A stretch of DNA of 64,000 nucleotides. Source: Saccharofermentans sp. Its GTDB lineage: Bacteria; Bacillota; Clostridia; Saccharofermentanales; Saccharofermentanaceae. The notes beneath the pieces were generated by a model. That model made no database searches. It worked only from the letters and a program-made list of their open reading frames with translations, and was not told the DNA's origin. The position numbers and the translations under genes were made by a program. The stretch lies in contig JAEFBA010000001.1 in NCBI GenBank assembly GCA_016292145.1, forward strand, positions 1 to 64,000, written 5' to 3'. Shown one piece after another: positions 1 to 8,311 of the stretch; position 1 is the first letter of the stretch; every line of letters begins with the position of its first letter.

Positions 1-2
1 AA

Positions 3-59
3 GGCGAAGGAACTTCTCATCCGGATTATAAACAGGCAAAAGAACGGCTGTCTTCATGA
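3..59 (+). CDS. possible 3' end of a CDS truncated at the window edge (...GEGTSHPDYKQAKERLSS*)
   Basis: Open frame from the window start to TGA; protein-like composition, but too short to identify. Confidence 0.25.
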   Translation, partial: GEGTSHPDYKQAKERLSS

Positions 60-243
60 CCGACTTCTTCCAAACACCTTTCCCTTAAACAGCAAGCACA
101 ATTTCAGAGTTTAAGATTTTAAACAAGCTATTTTACTATATTTAATTTATAAATAATAGGCTTGCCGCGGGTGTGGAACCTTAACATTACATTAAAAAGG
201 GCTGAAAGACATGTTCTACCTGATGGATTAGCATATTAAGGAC

Positions 244-475
244 AAACGGACGGCAAAACCATCGGCGGTGCCGTTCATTCCGCCGTTCAAAAAGACATTT
301 TAAGCCCAAACGAACGGCAAAACCAACGGCGGTGCCTGGCATTCCGCCTGGAATTCGACTGTTTTCACCCCAAACTCCAGGCAAATCATTCGGCGGCGCC
401 TGGCATTCCGCCTGGAATTCGACTGTTTTCACCCCAAACTCCAGGCAAAACATCCGGCGGCGCCTGAAGTTTTGC
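244..475. repeat. tandem ~64-bp structured repeat units (270-333, 334-397, 398-461, plus partial flanking units)
   Basis: Units begin GCCGTTCATTCCGCCGTTC or GCCTGGCATTCCGCCTGGA at exact 64-bp spacing; each has an inverted pair (GCCGTTC/GAACGGC or GCCTGGA/TCCAGGC). Confidence 0.9.
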
Positions 476-499
476 CCGATATTTTTCAGTCTGCAGTTT

Positions 500-1291
500 T
501 TACTCTTCTTTCCATAACAATGCATTATCCGGAATCATATCGTTGAAAGCCGATAACACCTGACTAACAAAGTAATCCTTATCAAAATTATATTTGTCAT
601 AAACAAACACATAGATTACTTCCCTGCCCGGCCTATAGTTCTCTTTCGAGAAGCCATATATTTTGCTGCTTGTTCTGGCAAAATAATCGAGCTTGTCACT
701 CATACCAAATATCTCAAGATAAGCACATCTGTCAATCTCGTAGAAGTTGACCAGGCAATCGGGATTGATTGTTTCGTCTATATCCTTGAGGTATAACTCA
801 GTCTCGTATTTAAAAGGAATACCGAGATCTTTTAGCAGATCAAGGCCCATCAATTCATTCTTTGACTTCAGATCGCCATGTTCACTGGTTGTTGGATTAT
901 TGGGAGTGTACTTACCTAATTTGCCCGGACGAGCATTGTAGTATTCGTTATTCATTCGGTGCGGATCAAAATACTGAGATATAGGAAACTTAACCTTAGG
1001 AGGCGCAAACCTGAACCTGGAATACCATTCGTTTAAAAGTGAATCATACTCAGCTTTTAGATTTTGGTACTCATTGATCGGTTCTATATAGTTCTTGCCT
1101 ACTTTCGATCTGGAACTAAGGACACGCGGATGCCGTGTGGTAATTTTAGGAATGGCCGGGTCAAAGGTAATAACTATGAATCGTTTTCCATCCTTCTCAA
1201 TTAAATATCCCTTCACCATCTTCTCCAACTTCAGCCTTCTGTACTCCAGTTTTACCGCTAACACTTTCATGGGGAATTCGATTTTGTTCAT
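500..1291 (-). CDS. hypothetical protein with PD-(D/E)XK nuclease-like segment
   Basis: 263-aa ORF; segment SKNELMGLDLLKDLGIPFKYETELYL...INPDCLVNFY...CAYLEIFGM resembles the E...PD...ExG pattern of solo PD-(D/E)XK proteins. Confidence 0.5.
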   Translation of the reverse strand: MNKIEFPMKVLAVKLEYRRLKLEKMVKGYLIEKDGKRFIVITFDPAIPKITTRHPRVLSSRSKVGKNYIEPINEYQNLKAEYDSLLNEWYSRFRFAPPKVKFPISQYFDPHRMNNEYYNARPGKLGKYTPNNPTTSEHGDLKSKNELMGLDLLKDLGIPFKYETELYLKDIDETINPDCLVNFYEIDRCAYLEIFGMSDKLDYFARTSSKIYGFSKENYRPGREVIYVFVYDKYNFDKDYFVSQVLSAFNDMIPDNALLWKEE

Positions 1292-1400
1292 GGCAACGTT
1301 CTCCTTGGGGATTTTCCCACATTATGAATGGCAGAACGGGGCTTGTGCGCACGACTTGATTGAAATTTAAAATATGGGCTCGAAAATGAGACTTTTCGGC

Positions 1401-1426
1401 AAAAATTGAGACTAGTCTCAATTTTT
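1401..1426. repeat. 26-bp perfect palindrome AAAAATTGAGACTAGTCTCAATTTTT
   Basis: Sequence equals its own reverse complement. Confidence 0.9.
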
Positions 1427-1438
1427 CAGAGGTCGGAA

Positions 1439-1590
1439 ATCAGCGCCGGTCCGAATTCAGCGCTGGCAAAAAAATCAGCGACGGTCCGAATTCAGCTCCG
1501 GCAATAAATCTGCTTAGGCGGACCTCAGCGCCAACCGGAACTCAGCGCCGACCGGACCTTATCGCCGGCCGAACTCAGGAACTCAGAGCA
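1439..1590. repeat. degenerate ~35-bp direct repeats (ATCAGCGCCGGTCCGAATTCAGCGCTGGCAAAAAA-like)
   Basis: Two clear units at 1439 and 1474, followed by decaying copies of TCAGCGCC...CCGG. Confidence 0.7.
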
Positions 1591-1627
1591 CTACGCCTCA
1601 AAGGCAACGCCTAAAAGCGCATCGCCG

Positions 1628-1760
1628 CAAACAAACGCGCAAGCACTTGTTACACGCACGCATGCACGCACGCATGCACGCACGCAAACGTTCACGCAAG
1701 CACTTGTCACACGCACGCATGCACTTGTTACGCTCACGCAAGCACTTGTTAAGTTAATGT
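1628..1760. repeat. low-complexity array of ACGCACGCATGC and ACGCAAGCACTTGT motifs
   Basis: Direct visual repetition of both motifs. Confidence 0.8.
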
Positions 1761-1835
1761 TAAGGTCTGTTTTATTGCGCCTGAAATTCAATAATGCTAA
1801 TATTTCTTTATCTCAATAAATGGAGGGTAATACTA

Positions 1836-2492
1836 ATGTTTTGCACTAATTGCGGTTTTAAATTTGAAGATGGTAATTTATTCTGCCCCAACTGTGGAAC
1901 AAAGGTCGAGTCGATAGCTCAGCCCGTTGCTGAGCCTGCACCTGTTGCTGCACCTGTTGAAGCTGCTCCTGTTCAGGCTGCACCTGTCGAGGCAGAACTC
2001 GTTCAGGCTGCACCTGTTGAGGCAGTTGCTCCCGTTGCAGTTCCTGTTGCTGCAGCTGCTGTTGCAGCGGCTCCTGTAGCACCTGCACCTGCTCCGGCAC
2101 CGGCACCCGCGCCCACAGCTACTCCCGTTCAGCCTGTTCAGCCGGTTCAGCCCGTATATGCGGCTACACCAGTTTATGCTCAGGCTACACCCGTACAGCC
2201 TGTAGGAACTGTCGGCACTAATGACAGCCTTGGCAAGACTGTACTTGTCCTTGGTATTGTGGCTGTTGCTTGCTGCATTATATGGTTCTTCTCGATCGCT
2301 TCAATCATCTGCGGCGCTATCGGTCTTTCGAAGGCAAAGAAGTTCGCGGAAGAGTGCGGTCAGCTTTATGGCGTTGCTAAGGTTGGTAAGTACCTCTCAT
2401 TGGGCGGACTTATCGGCGGTTGCGTAATCACAGGCATCGTTGCACTCGAAGTTATGGTTACTTGCATCTCTTACTTAGGCCAATCATACTGA
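1836..2492 (+). CDS. zinc-ribbon protein with Ala/Pro-rich linker and C-terminal membrane (DUF4190-like) region
   Basis: CxxC pairs MFCTNCGFKFEDGNLFCPNCG; APVEAAPVQ linker; hydrophobic VLVLGIVAVACCIIWF; GGAGGG RBS before ATG 1836. Confidence 0.65.
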   Translation: MFCTNCGFKFEDGNLFCPNCGTKVESIAQPVAEPAPVAAPVEAAPVQAAPVEAELVQAAPVEAVAPVAVPVAAAAVAAAPVAPAPAPAPAPAPTATPVQPVQPVQPVYAATPVYAQATPVQPVGTVGTNDSLGKTVLVLGIVAVACCIIWFFSIASIICGAIGLSKAKKFAEECGQLYGVAKVGKYLSLGGLIGGCVITGIVALEVMVTCISYLGQSY

Positions 2493-2517
2493 TACAAAGC
2501 ATTACAAAGCAAAGTGA

Positions 2518-2550
2518 AAGGGGCTGCCCACCGGCAACCCCTTCTTTATT
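2518..2550 (+). terminator. intrinsic terminator
   Basis: AAGGGGCTGCC-CACC-GGCAACCCCTT followed by T-rich CTTTATT; could act on both strands. Confidence 0.7.
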
Positions 2551-2552
2551 GC

Positions 2553-3446
2553 TTATTTTCTCAATGTTTTCAGGAACTCTTCGTACGGGACATCGCAGGA
2601 ATAGTGAAGCGTCGAATGCATCGATTTGATCTGCATCGGCGTGCGCCAGTCTCCGAAATCCTGCTCGAGACGTTTCTCGTAGCCGGTCTGGCAAGGTATC
2701 ATGCGGTCCTCAAAAGGCAGATCGACCGTGCCGTCGAACCATTCCCTGTTCCAGATGAATCTCTTGTTGCCGGGGAATACAGTCACATAGCCGAGGCGCT
2801 TTGTTTCCGGGCCGACCTTGGTGGCGGTTTTAATGAATTTCCTGCAGATCTTGTCTGATGACGTGAATATGCTGCAGACCTTCCAAACGGCCTGAGCGAG
2901 CCTGCGCTTGGAGGTTTTGCGCGCGCCGTATAAAGATAATGCTCTGTCTGTCTGATAGCACTCGAAAAGGAACTTCAGGCGCTTCAGCCTGACCGTCTGC
3001 ATGGCAAAAGCGAGCTTGCCGTCCGGCACGTTATAGGCCGGGAAGATATCGACGAAGATGCCGCGGTTGCCGCCCGGGTTGTTCTCGATCTCCCATTCGG
3101 TGAAGCATGCGGTATCGCTTTTCCTGACCTTGAAAAGCCAGGGATAAAAGCCCTCTTCGGTCTCCCAGGTCTGAAGGAAGAACGGCGGCTTCAATTCGTC
3201 TTTGGCGACCTTGCAGAATTTCTCCAGGTCGTCCCTGTACATCTGGACGTCAAGGTCGTCATCCCACGGAATAAAACCTTTATGACGGACAGCGCCAAGG
3301 AGCGTGCCGCCGTCTGCATAATACGTGATGTTGTGCTTTTTGCAGACACGGTCGATCTCGTCCAGGATCTCCATCTGGACGGACCAGAGCTTTTTCATGT
3401 CAGCCGAGACTTTATAGCCGTCTCTAATCTCTTCTTCGAGGTTCAT
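2553..3446 (-). CDS. LicD family phosphotransferase
   Basis: YYADGGTLLGAVRHKGFIPWDDDLDV and FVDIFPAYNVPD, LicD signatures. Confidence 0.9.
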   Translation of the reverse strand: MNLEEEIRDGYKVSADMKKLWSVQMEILDEIDRVCKKHNITYYADGGTLLGAVRHKGFIPWDDDLDVQMYRDDLEKFCKVAKDELKPPFFLQTWETEEGFYPWLFKVRKSDTACFTEWEIENNPGGNRGIFVDIFPAYNVPDGKLAFAMQTVRLKRLKFLFECYQTDRALSLYGARKTSKRRLAQAVWKVCSIFTSSDKICRKFIKTATKVGPETKRLGYVTVFPGNKRFIWNREWFDGTVDLPFEDRMIPCQTGYEKRLEQDFGDWRTPMQIKSMHSTLHYSCDVPYEEFLKTLRK

Positions 3447-3466
3447 TTCATGTTCCTTATTTGGCC

Positions 3467-4360
3467 TTAAGCCTTAAGATTCTTAAGGTAGTCGCGGTAA
3501 TCGGTATCAACAGAGAAATTGAGACCGGAATGCAGCGATGTGCCCTTGACGAACTGGTGCCAGTCGCCGAACTGCGACGTCAGCACTTCGTCGTACATCT
3601 GAGGTCCCAAAATGGTTATGTCCTCGAAAGGAAGCTCAACGGTCTTGTCGAACCAGGTCCTGTCCCACACGAGCTTTTTGTTGCCGGGATCGAACGAGAT
3701 TACGCTGACTCGCCTGGTCTTATTCTTTTCGAGTTTACAGAGCTCCAAATACTGTCTGCAAAGCTTTTCCGGGCTCGTGAAGATGGAATGGAGCTTCCAC
3801 AAAAGCTGCTGCTTGGCCTTATATTTAGTCTTCTTGACGCCGAACCTGGTGATGGCCCTGTCTATCTGATAGCAGCTGTAGATCTTTCTGATCTTCTTTA
3901 ATTTCTTTACCTGTTTCGCGAAAACAGCATCGTCGTCAGGCACGTTATAGATCGGGAAGATATCGACAAAGATGCCTCTGTGACCTTCGGGACTCATCTC
4001 GAGCTCCCAGTCAGTAAAGCAGGTCGTTCCGCTCTTTCTGACCTTCAAGTGGAAAGGCGGATAGCCGGGCTCGGTCTCGCATGTCTGAAGGAAGTATGGT
4101 TCCTTCAATTCGTCCTTGCAGTATTCGATGAATTTCTCATAGTCGTCGATGTGCATGTCGAGATCGAAATCATCGTCCCACGGGATAAAGCCCTTATGTC
4201 TTACGGCGCCCAAGAGCGTGCCGCCGTCGGCAATGACGGTCAGATTATGTCTTTTGCAGATCTGATCGATCTGGTCGTAGATATCCAGGAACTCCGCCCA
4301 GAGCTTCTTCATGTCAGAAGAAATGAGATAATCGCATCTTACCTCTTCGTTAAGGTTCAT
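3467..4360 (-). CDS. LicD family phosphotransferase (paralog of previous)
   Basis: VIADGGTLLGAVRHKGFIPWDDDFDLDM, FVDIFPIYNVPD; same length (297 aa) as its neighbour. Confidence 0.9.
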   Translation of the reverse strand: MNLNEEVRCDYLISSDMKKLWAEFLDIYDQIDQICKRHNLTVIADGGTLLGAVRHKGFIPWDDDFDLDMHIDDYEKFIEYCKDELKEPYFLQTCETEPGYPPFHLKVRKSGTTCFTDWELEMSPEGHRGIFVDIFPIYNVPDDDAVFAKQVKKLKKIRKIYSCYQIDRAITRFGVKKTKYKAKQQLLWKLHSIFTSPEKLCRQYLELCKLEKNKTRRVSVISFDPGNKKLVWDRTWFDKTVELPFEDITILGPQMYDEVLTSQFGDWHQFVKGTSLHSGLNFSVDTDYRDYLKNLKA

Positions 4361-5415
4361 AAGCTGTATGTCTCCTTTAAGATCTGAACGGTATGAGTAA
4401 AGCCCGCTTCAGCGTCAAAGCAGCCTCTCCAGCCGAGTCCTATAAGGCTCGTGCTCTCGAGCGATGAATTGCTCATGGGATTAAAGCCCTTGCGCTCTTC
4501 ATCAGTCGGCAGCTCCATGCGGAGATTAACGCCCGCGCTCTTTACAAGGATCTCAGCCATCTGCTTTATGCTTATGATCGAATCAGGATTAGAGATGTTA
4601 TACGCATGGCAGTTCTCACCGCAGAGAAGGACTTTGAGCATTGCAGATGCGCAGTCCAGGCAATAGCAATAACTTCTGATCTGTGCGCCGTCGCTCTTCA
4701 TTACGATGTCTTCGCCCTTTGCAACAGCATAAGACCACGCTGAAGCCACTCTGTTATCGTAAGGTGAAGCCGTAGGACCGTAGATGTGGCCGGGGCGTAC
4801 GATAACTGACTCGACGCCGTATTCGTCGGCATATGAAGCGCACAATGTCTCTGCTGCCCTCTTGCCTACGGAATATGAATTTCTCGCCTTCAGAAGGTCG
4901 ATATATCCGTACTGGCCTTCCTTGTAAGGCTCCGTGCCTTCCTTCTCGCCGTAGACTTCGCTCGAGCTGATATAAAGGATCCTCTTGGTGCCCTGGTCTT
5001 TCGCGTAATCCAAAAGATACTTCATGCCGAGGAAGTTGCTCATCATGGTCTCGACGGGCTCTTTTACGATCATGTTGGGTGATGCGTTGCTCGCACCGTG
5101 AATGATGTAATCGGAATGAACACTGATAACGTTATCGGTCTTGGATGCATCGTAAACAACGAATGTGAAATCATCACGGTTTACGAGGTCGCCGAATCTG
5201 CCGGACATTTCTTCAGGCCATCTGCCTGCAGCGAGGACCTGTATCTTCTTATCGTGCGTATCGTTGTAGCGGAATATGATATCTACGACGGCAGAACAAA
5301 CGAGGCCTGCAGCGCCGGTGATCATAAGTGACTTCCCTGCAAGATCATCTAACTCGGGAACGACTTCAATGACCTTATCAATGTCTTCTATCCACTTCTT
5401 GTTATCGTAAAGCAT
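4357..5415 (-). CDS. NAD-dependent epimerase/dehydratase (extended SDR)
   Basis: MITGAAGLVCSAVV Rossmann motif; SSSEVYG; YSVGKRAAE (YxxxK). Confidence 0.85.
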   Translation of the reverse strand: MLYDNKKWIEDIDKVIEVVPELDDLAGKSLMITGAAGLVCSAVVDIIFRYNDTHDKKIQVLAAGRWPEEMSGRFGDLVNRDDFTFVVYDASKTDNVISVHSDYIIHGASNASPNMIVKEPVETMMSNFLGMKYLLDYAKDQGTKRILYISSSEVYGEKEGTEPYKEGQYGYIDLLKARNSYSVGKRAAETLCASYADEYGVESVIVRPGHIYGPTASPYDNRVASAWSYAVAKGEDIVMKSDGAQIRSYCYCLDCASAMLKVLLCGENCHAYNISNPDSIISIKQMAEILVKSAGVNLRMELPTDEERKGFNPMSNSSLESTSLIGLGWRGCFDAEAGFTHTVQILKETYSL

Positions 5416-5424
5416 CTTAATTCC

Positions 5425-6138
5425 TCACTTAAGCCAGTCAGAACGCTTTGCAGCGAGCAAAGCCTTGAAGATATCGATGTCTTCAACGGTCGTAAGCTTG
5501 ATGTTCTTCTCGGAACCTGCTGAGAAATATACCTGCTCGCCCATCTCGATCTTCAATGTGCAGGAAGCGACGGAATTCGTGATGCCTGCTTCCAGAGCTC
5601 TTCTGTGAAGGTCGCAGATGTCGCCGATGCGGAAAGCCTGAGGTGTCTGAGTTCTCTTAAGTCTGTCTCTGGGATAGCTTCCGACAGATACAAGGCCGTC
5701 TTCGGTCTGCATCATTGCCTCAGCGCAAGGGATAACGGTGATCGCGTTGCCGTACTGCTGGGCAACTCTGATGTTGTCTGAGATGATCTCAGCGCTGACC
5801 ATCGGACGGATCGCATCGTGAATGAGGACTAAGTCTGTGGGCTCGAAATGCTTTTCGAGCTCCATGACACCGTTCCTTATTGAATCCTGGCCGTTCTTGC
5901 CGCCCGGAACAACATACTTGAGCTTGGTGATGTTGAACTGCTTGGCATATGCCCAGAGGACCTGGTCCCAGCCTTCGATGCAGACGACTGCGATGCAGTC
6001 GATCTCCGGGTGATTCTCGAAAGCTTCGAGTGTATAAACGATTACAGGTCTCTCGTTAACAGTGATGAACTGCTTCGGGATGTCCTGATGCATTCTGTTT
6101 CCGGAACCGCCGGCGATCAATAATGCTACGTTACTCAT
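5425..6138 (-). CDS. IspD/TarI-like cytidylyltransferase
   Basis: MSNVALLIAGGSGNRMHQDIPKQF, VLIHDAIRPMVS, RTQTPQAFR; start reset to 6138 (CGGAGG RBS). Confidence 0.85.
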   Translation of the reverse strand: MSNVALLIAGGSGNRMHQDIPKQFITVNERPVIVYTLEAFENHPEIDCIAVVCIEGWDQVLWAYAKQFNITKLKYVVPGGKNGQDSIRNGVMELEKHFEPTDLVLIHDAIRPMVSAEIISDNIRVAQQYGNAITVIPCAEAMMQTEDGLVSVGSYPRDRLKRTQTPQAFRIGDICDLHRRALEAGITNSVASCTLKIEMGEQVYFSAGSEKNIKLTTVEDIDIFKALLAAKRSDWLK

Positions 6139-6139
6139 T

Positions 6140-7036
6140 TTATTCCTCCGTATTGATCTTAAACTCTGCGCAGCTGTGAATGACACGGTCCTTCTCAGGC
6201 GGGAGTCTCATATAGTCTTTATAAAGGTTCTTCAGATATGAATCGTAATCTGAAGGTATCTTAAACATCTCACCGTTAAATTCTACCTCAATTAAGTCAG
6301 TAAAAAGAGACTTCTTAAATACTTCGCGGTTATAGCTTATCGCTGAAGGGACCGCAACGACGCCGGTCTCTTTCTTCGTGTGATCTAACTTGGAGCAGAT
6401 CTTAAGATAGAATCTCATGCCGAAGAAGATATTAAGAAGTCCGCCCATCCTGCGTCTTGCGGCATAGTATTTCCTGACTTCCTCATCAGTCCTGCCCTTC
6501 TCAAGGATAATGGGCGACGGATATTTGTAGTCGCCGATAAAGCTCGATGCGTGGAACGCGAAATCATAGAACTTGCCGATGAATTTCCTCTTTGAAGCTG
6601 ATGCGGGAACGTCCTCAATGATGAACACGTCGATAAACACACGCCTGTATTCGGCGGGGAGTCCTGCATAGACAACTTCGGTGAACACGGAATTCTTAAG
6701 GAAAAGCTTAGGCTTCTTGTTGGTATATTTGCCGTCCAGAGGCTCAACGAGATCATATTTATCAGTCATCTCGGAAAGCACAGCCTTCCTGAATTTAACG
6801 TATTCGGAGCGGAGCATCATGATGTCGAGATCATCGTCCCACGGGATAAAGCCCTTGTGACGGACGGCGCCGAGCATTGAACCGCCTGACAGAAGGAACG
6901 TGATGTCATGCTTCTCGCACACGCGCTTGATATCCATGAGCATGTCAAAAAGCGTCTGATGGAGAAGTTCGATCTGGGAATCCGAGAATACGAATTCGCT
7001 GAAGACTTTGGAATAGATGTCCTTCTGTTTTCTCAT
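6140..7036 (-). CDS. LicD family phosphotransferase
   Basis: FLLSGGSMLGAVRHKGFIPWDDDLDIMM; FIDVFIIEDVPAS; start reset to ATG 7036 with upstream AGGTGGGG. Confidence 0.85.
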   Translation of the reverse strand: MRKQKDIYSKVFSEFVFSDSQIELLHQTLFDMLMDIKRVCEKHDITFLLSGGSMLGAVRHKGFIPWDDDLDIMMLRSEYVKFRKAVLSEMTDKYDLVEPLDGKYTNKKPKLFLKNSVFTEVVYAGLPAEYRRVFIDVFIIEDVPASASKRKFIGKFYDFAFHASSFIGDYKYPSPIILEKGRTDEEVRKYYAARRRMGGLLNIFFGMRFYLKICSKLDHTKKETGVVAVPSAISYNREVFKKSLFTDLIEVEFNGEMFKIPSDYDSYLKNLYKDYMRLPPEKDRVIHSCAEFKINTEE

Positions 7037-7046
7037 CTTCCCCACC

Positions 7047-7865
7047 TTATGATTTGCGCAAAAGCGTCTTATACAAGAACTTGCGCAGCCAGTTGGGCGC
7101 AAGGGCACCTGCATATCTCATGTTCATTCGCTTGAAGTACTGCCACTTTGTTATAAAGCCCGTATCTCTCATGTACTTGAAAAGGGCTTTTACGGATTCT
7201 GCATACTTCTTGCCGCCCCTTCTCTTATACATGTCAGCGCCGGCGCGCATCCAAAGGAGCGATTCCTTGATGTTATAGCCTCTGAAGCCGTGCTGAAGAA
7301 CACGGACCCAAAGATAATAATCTTCAATGTGCGAAGGAATATAACCGCCGGACTCAATAATAGCGGTCTTCTTGTACATGATGCAGGGATGGTTGAAAGG
7401 GCATCTCTTTTTGCAGTACTCGTATACGTCTTCAGGCTCCTGAGGCATCTCGCGCCTGGATTCAATGACATCTTTTGTCTCAATGAATTCCTCGATCGTG
7501 CCGGATACAAGATCCACGTCGTCTCTTGATTCGAAGATCTTAAGCTGCCTCTCGCATCTGTCAGGATAAGAGATATCGTCAGAATCCATTCTGGCGACCA
7601 GTTCGTTCTTGCAGAGCTTGATGCCGATATTGAGAGCGTTTGCCAGGCCGCCGTTCTTTTCGAGCCTTACGACATGGAGCACATCGGGATGAGCCTTAAC
7701 ATTCTCATCGATGACCGTGTCCAATTCTTCATTTAAGGGACCGTCGCAGATAAGTACAAAATCGTTAGTCTGAACTGTCTGATTCCAGATACTGTCCAAA
7801 GCCTCACGGAGAAATTCTGCTTTTTCCTTGTGATAAACACTCATCAGAACAGAATAATTATCCAT
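7047..7865 (-). CDS. glycosyltransferase family 2
   Basis: YSVLMSVYHKEKAEFLREALDSIWNQT; ARMDSDDISYPDR. Confidence 0.85.
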   Translation of the reverse strand: MDNYSVLMSVYHKEKAEFLREALDSIWNQTVQTNDFVLICDGPLNEELDTVIDENVKAHPDVLHVVRLEKNGGLANALNIGIKLCKNELVARMDSDDISYPDRCERQLKIFESRDDVDLVSGTIEEFIETKDVIESRREMPQEPEDVYEYCKKRCPFNHPCIMYKKTAIIESGGYIPSHIEDYYLWVRVLQHGFRGYNIKESLLWMRAGADMYKRRGGKKYAESVKALFKYMRDTGFITKWQYFKRMNMRYAGALAPNWLRKFLYKTLLRKS

Positions 7866-7944
7866 TTGCGCGGTTCCCTCTTTTACAAAGTCTCATTAGA
7901 TAATAACAAATAATCTAATAAAGACAAAATAATAAAGAGGCAAT

Positions 7945-8310
7945 TCAGGCAGGAGATACCGCTTTTGTCGCAACAACAGGGATCCCCGTCCCCGCACAGT
8001 CCGGGATAAGGACGTCGCCGATCGCGACAGGAGCCCTGCACGAAGCCTTATTTACCGCTTCCATGACCTCGAAGATCTTCTCCTTCGGCACAGGCTCTTT
8101 GGTCTTGCAGCTTATCCGGTCAACTTCGCCGCCTTCCACCCTGATGGTGGTTGTCACGGTCCTTACGGGAGTCCTCACCTCATTGCAGGCGTATAAATAG
8201 CCGCGTTTACAGGTATTTCCTTCAACGGAGATGATATCGTCACCTTGCATCGTGACTGTTATACGGCATCCCATGGGACAGTTGATACATGTAAGTTCAC
8301 GCTTTTCCAT
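7945..8310 (-). CDS. DUF1667 domain protein
   Basis: LTCINCPMGCRITV...GNTCKRGYLYACNEVRTPVRTVTTTIRV cysteine pattern; next to two flavoprotein genes as is typical. Confidence 0.8.
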   Translation of the reverse strand: MEKRELTCINCPMGCRITVTMQGDDIISVEGNTCKRGYLYACNEVRTPVRTVTTTIRVEGGEVDRISCKTKEPVPKEKIFEVMEAVNKASCRAPVAIGDVLIPDCAGTGIPVVATKAVSPA

Positions 8311-8311
8311 A

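Noticed and set aside
244-475. CRISPR array
   Set aside because: Units are contiguous 64-bp repeats without unique spacers, and no cas genes are present.
187-525. 112-aa ORF on the minus strand
   Set aside because: Runs through the 64-bp repeats and overlaps the end of the better supported 500-1291 ORF; repeat-derived.
1591-1791. Cys/Val-rich 66-aa ORF (TSACVSVTSACVRV...)
   Set aside because: It is the translation of a low-complexity DNA repeat, with no RBS or independent support.
1858-2106. Gln-rich antisense ORF
   Set aside because: Antisense of the Ala/Pro repeat linker of the zinc-ribbon gene; composition artefact.
5425-6138. Housekeeping IspD (MEP pathway)
   Set aside because: Not excluded, but its position between LicD and epimerase genes favours a CDP-polyol role; treated as IspD/TarI-like only.
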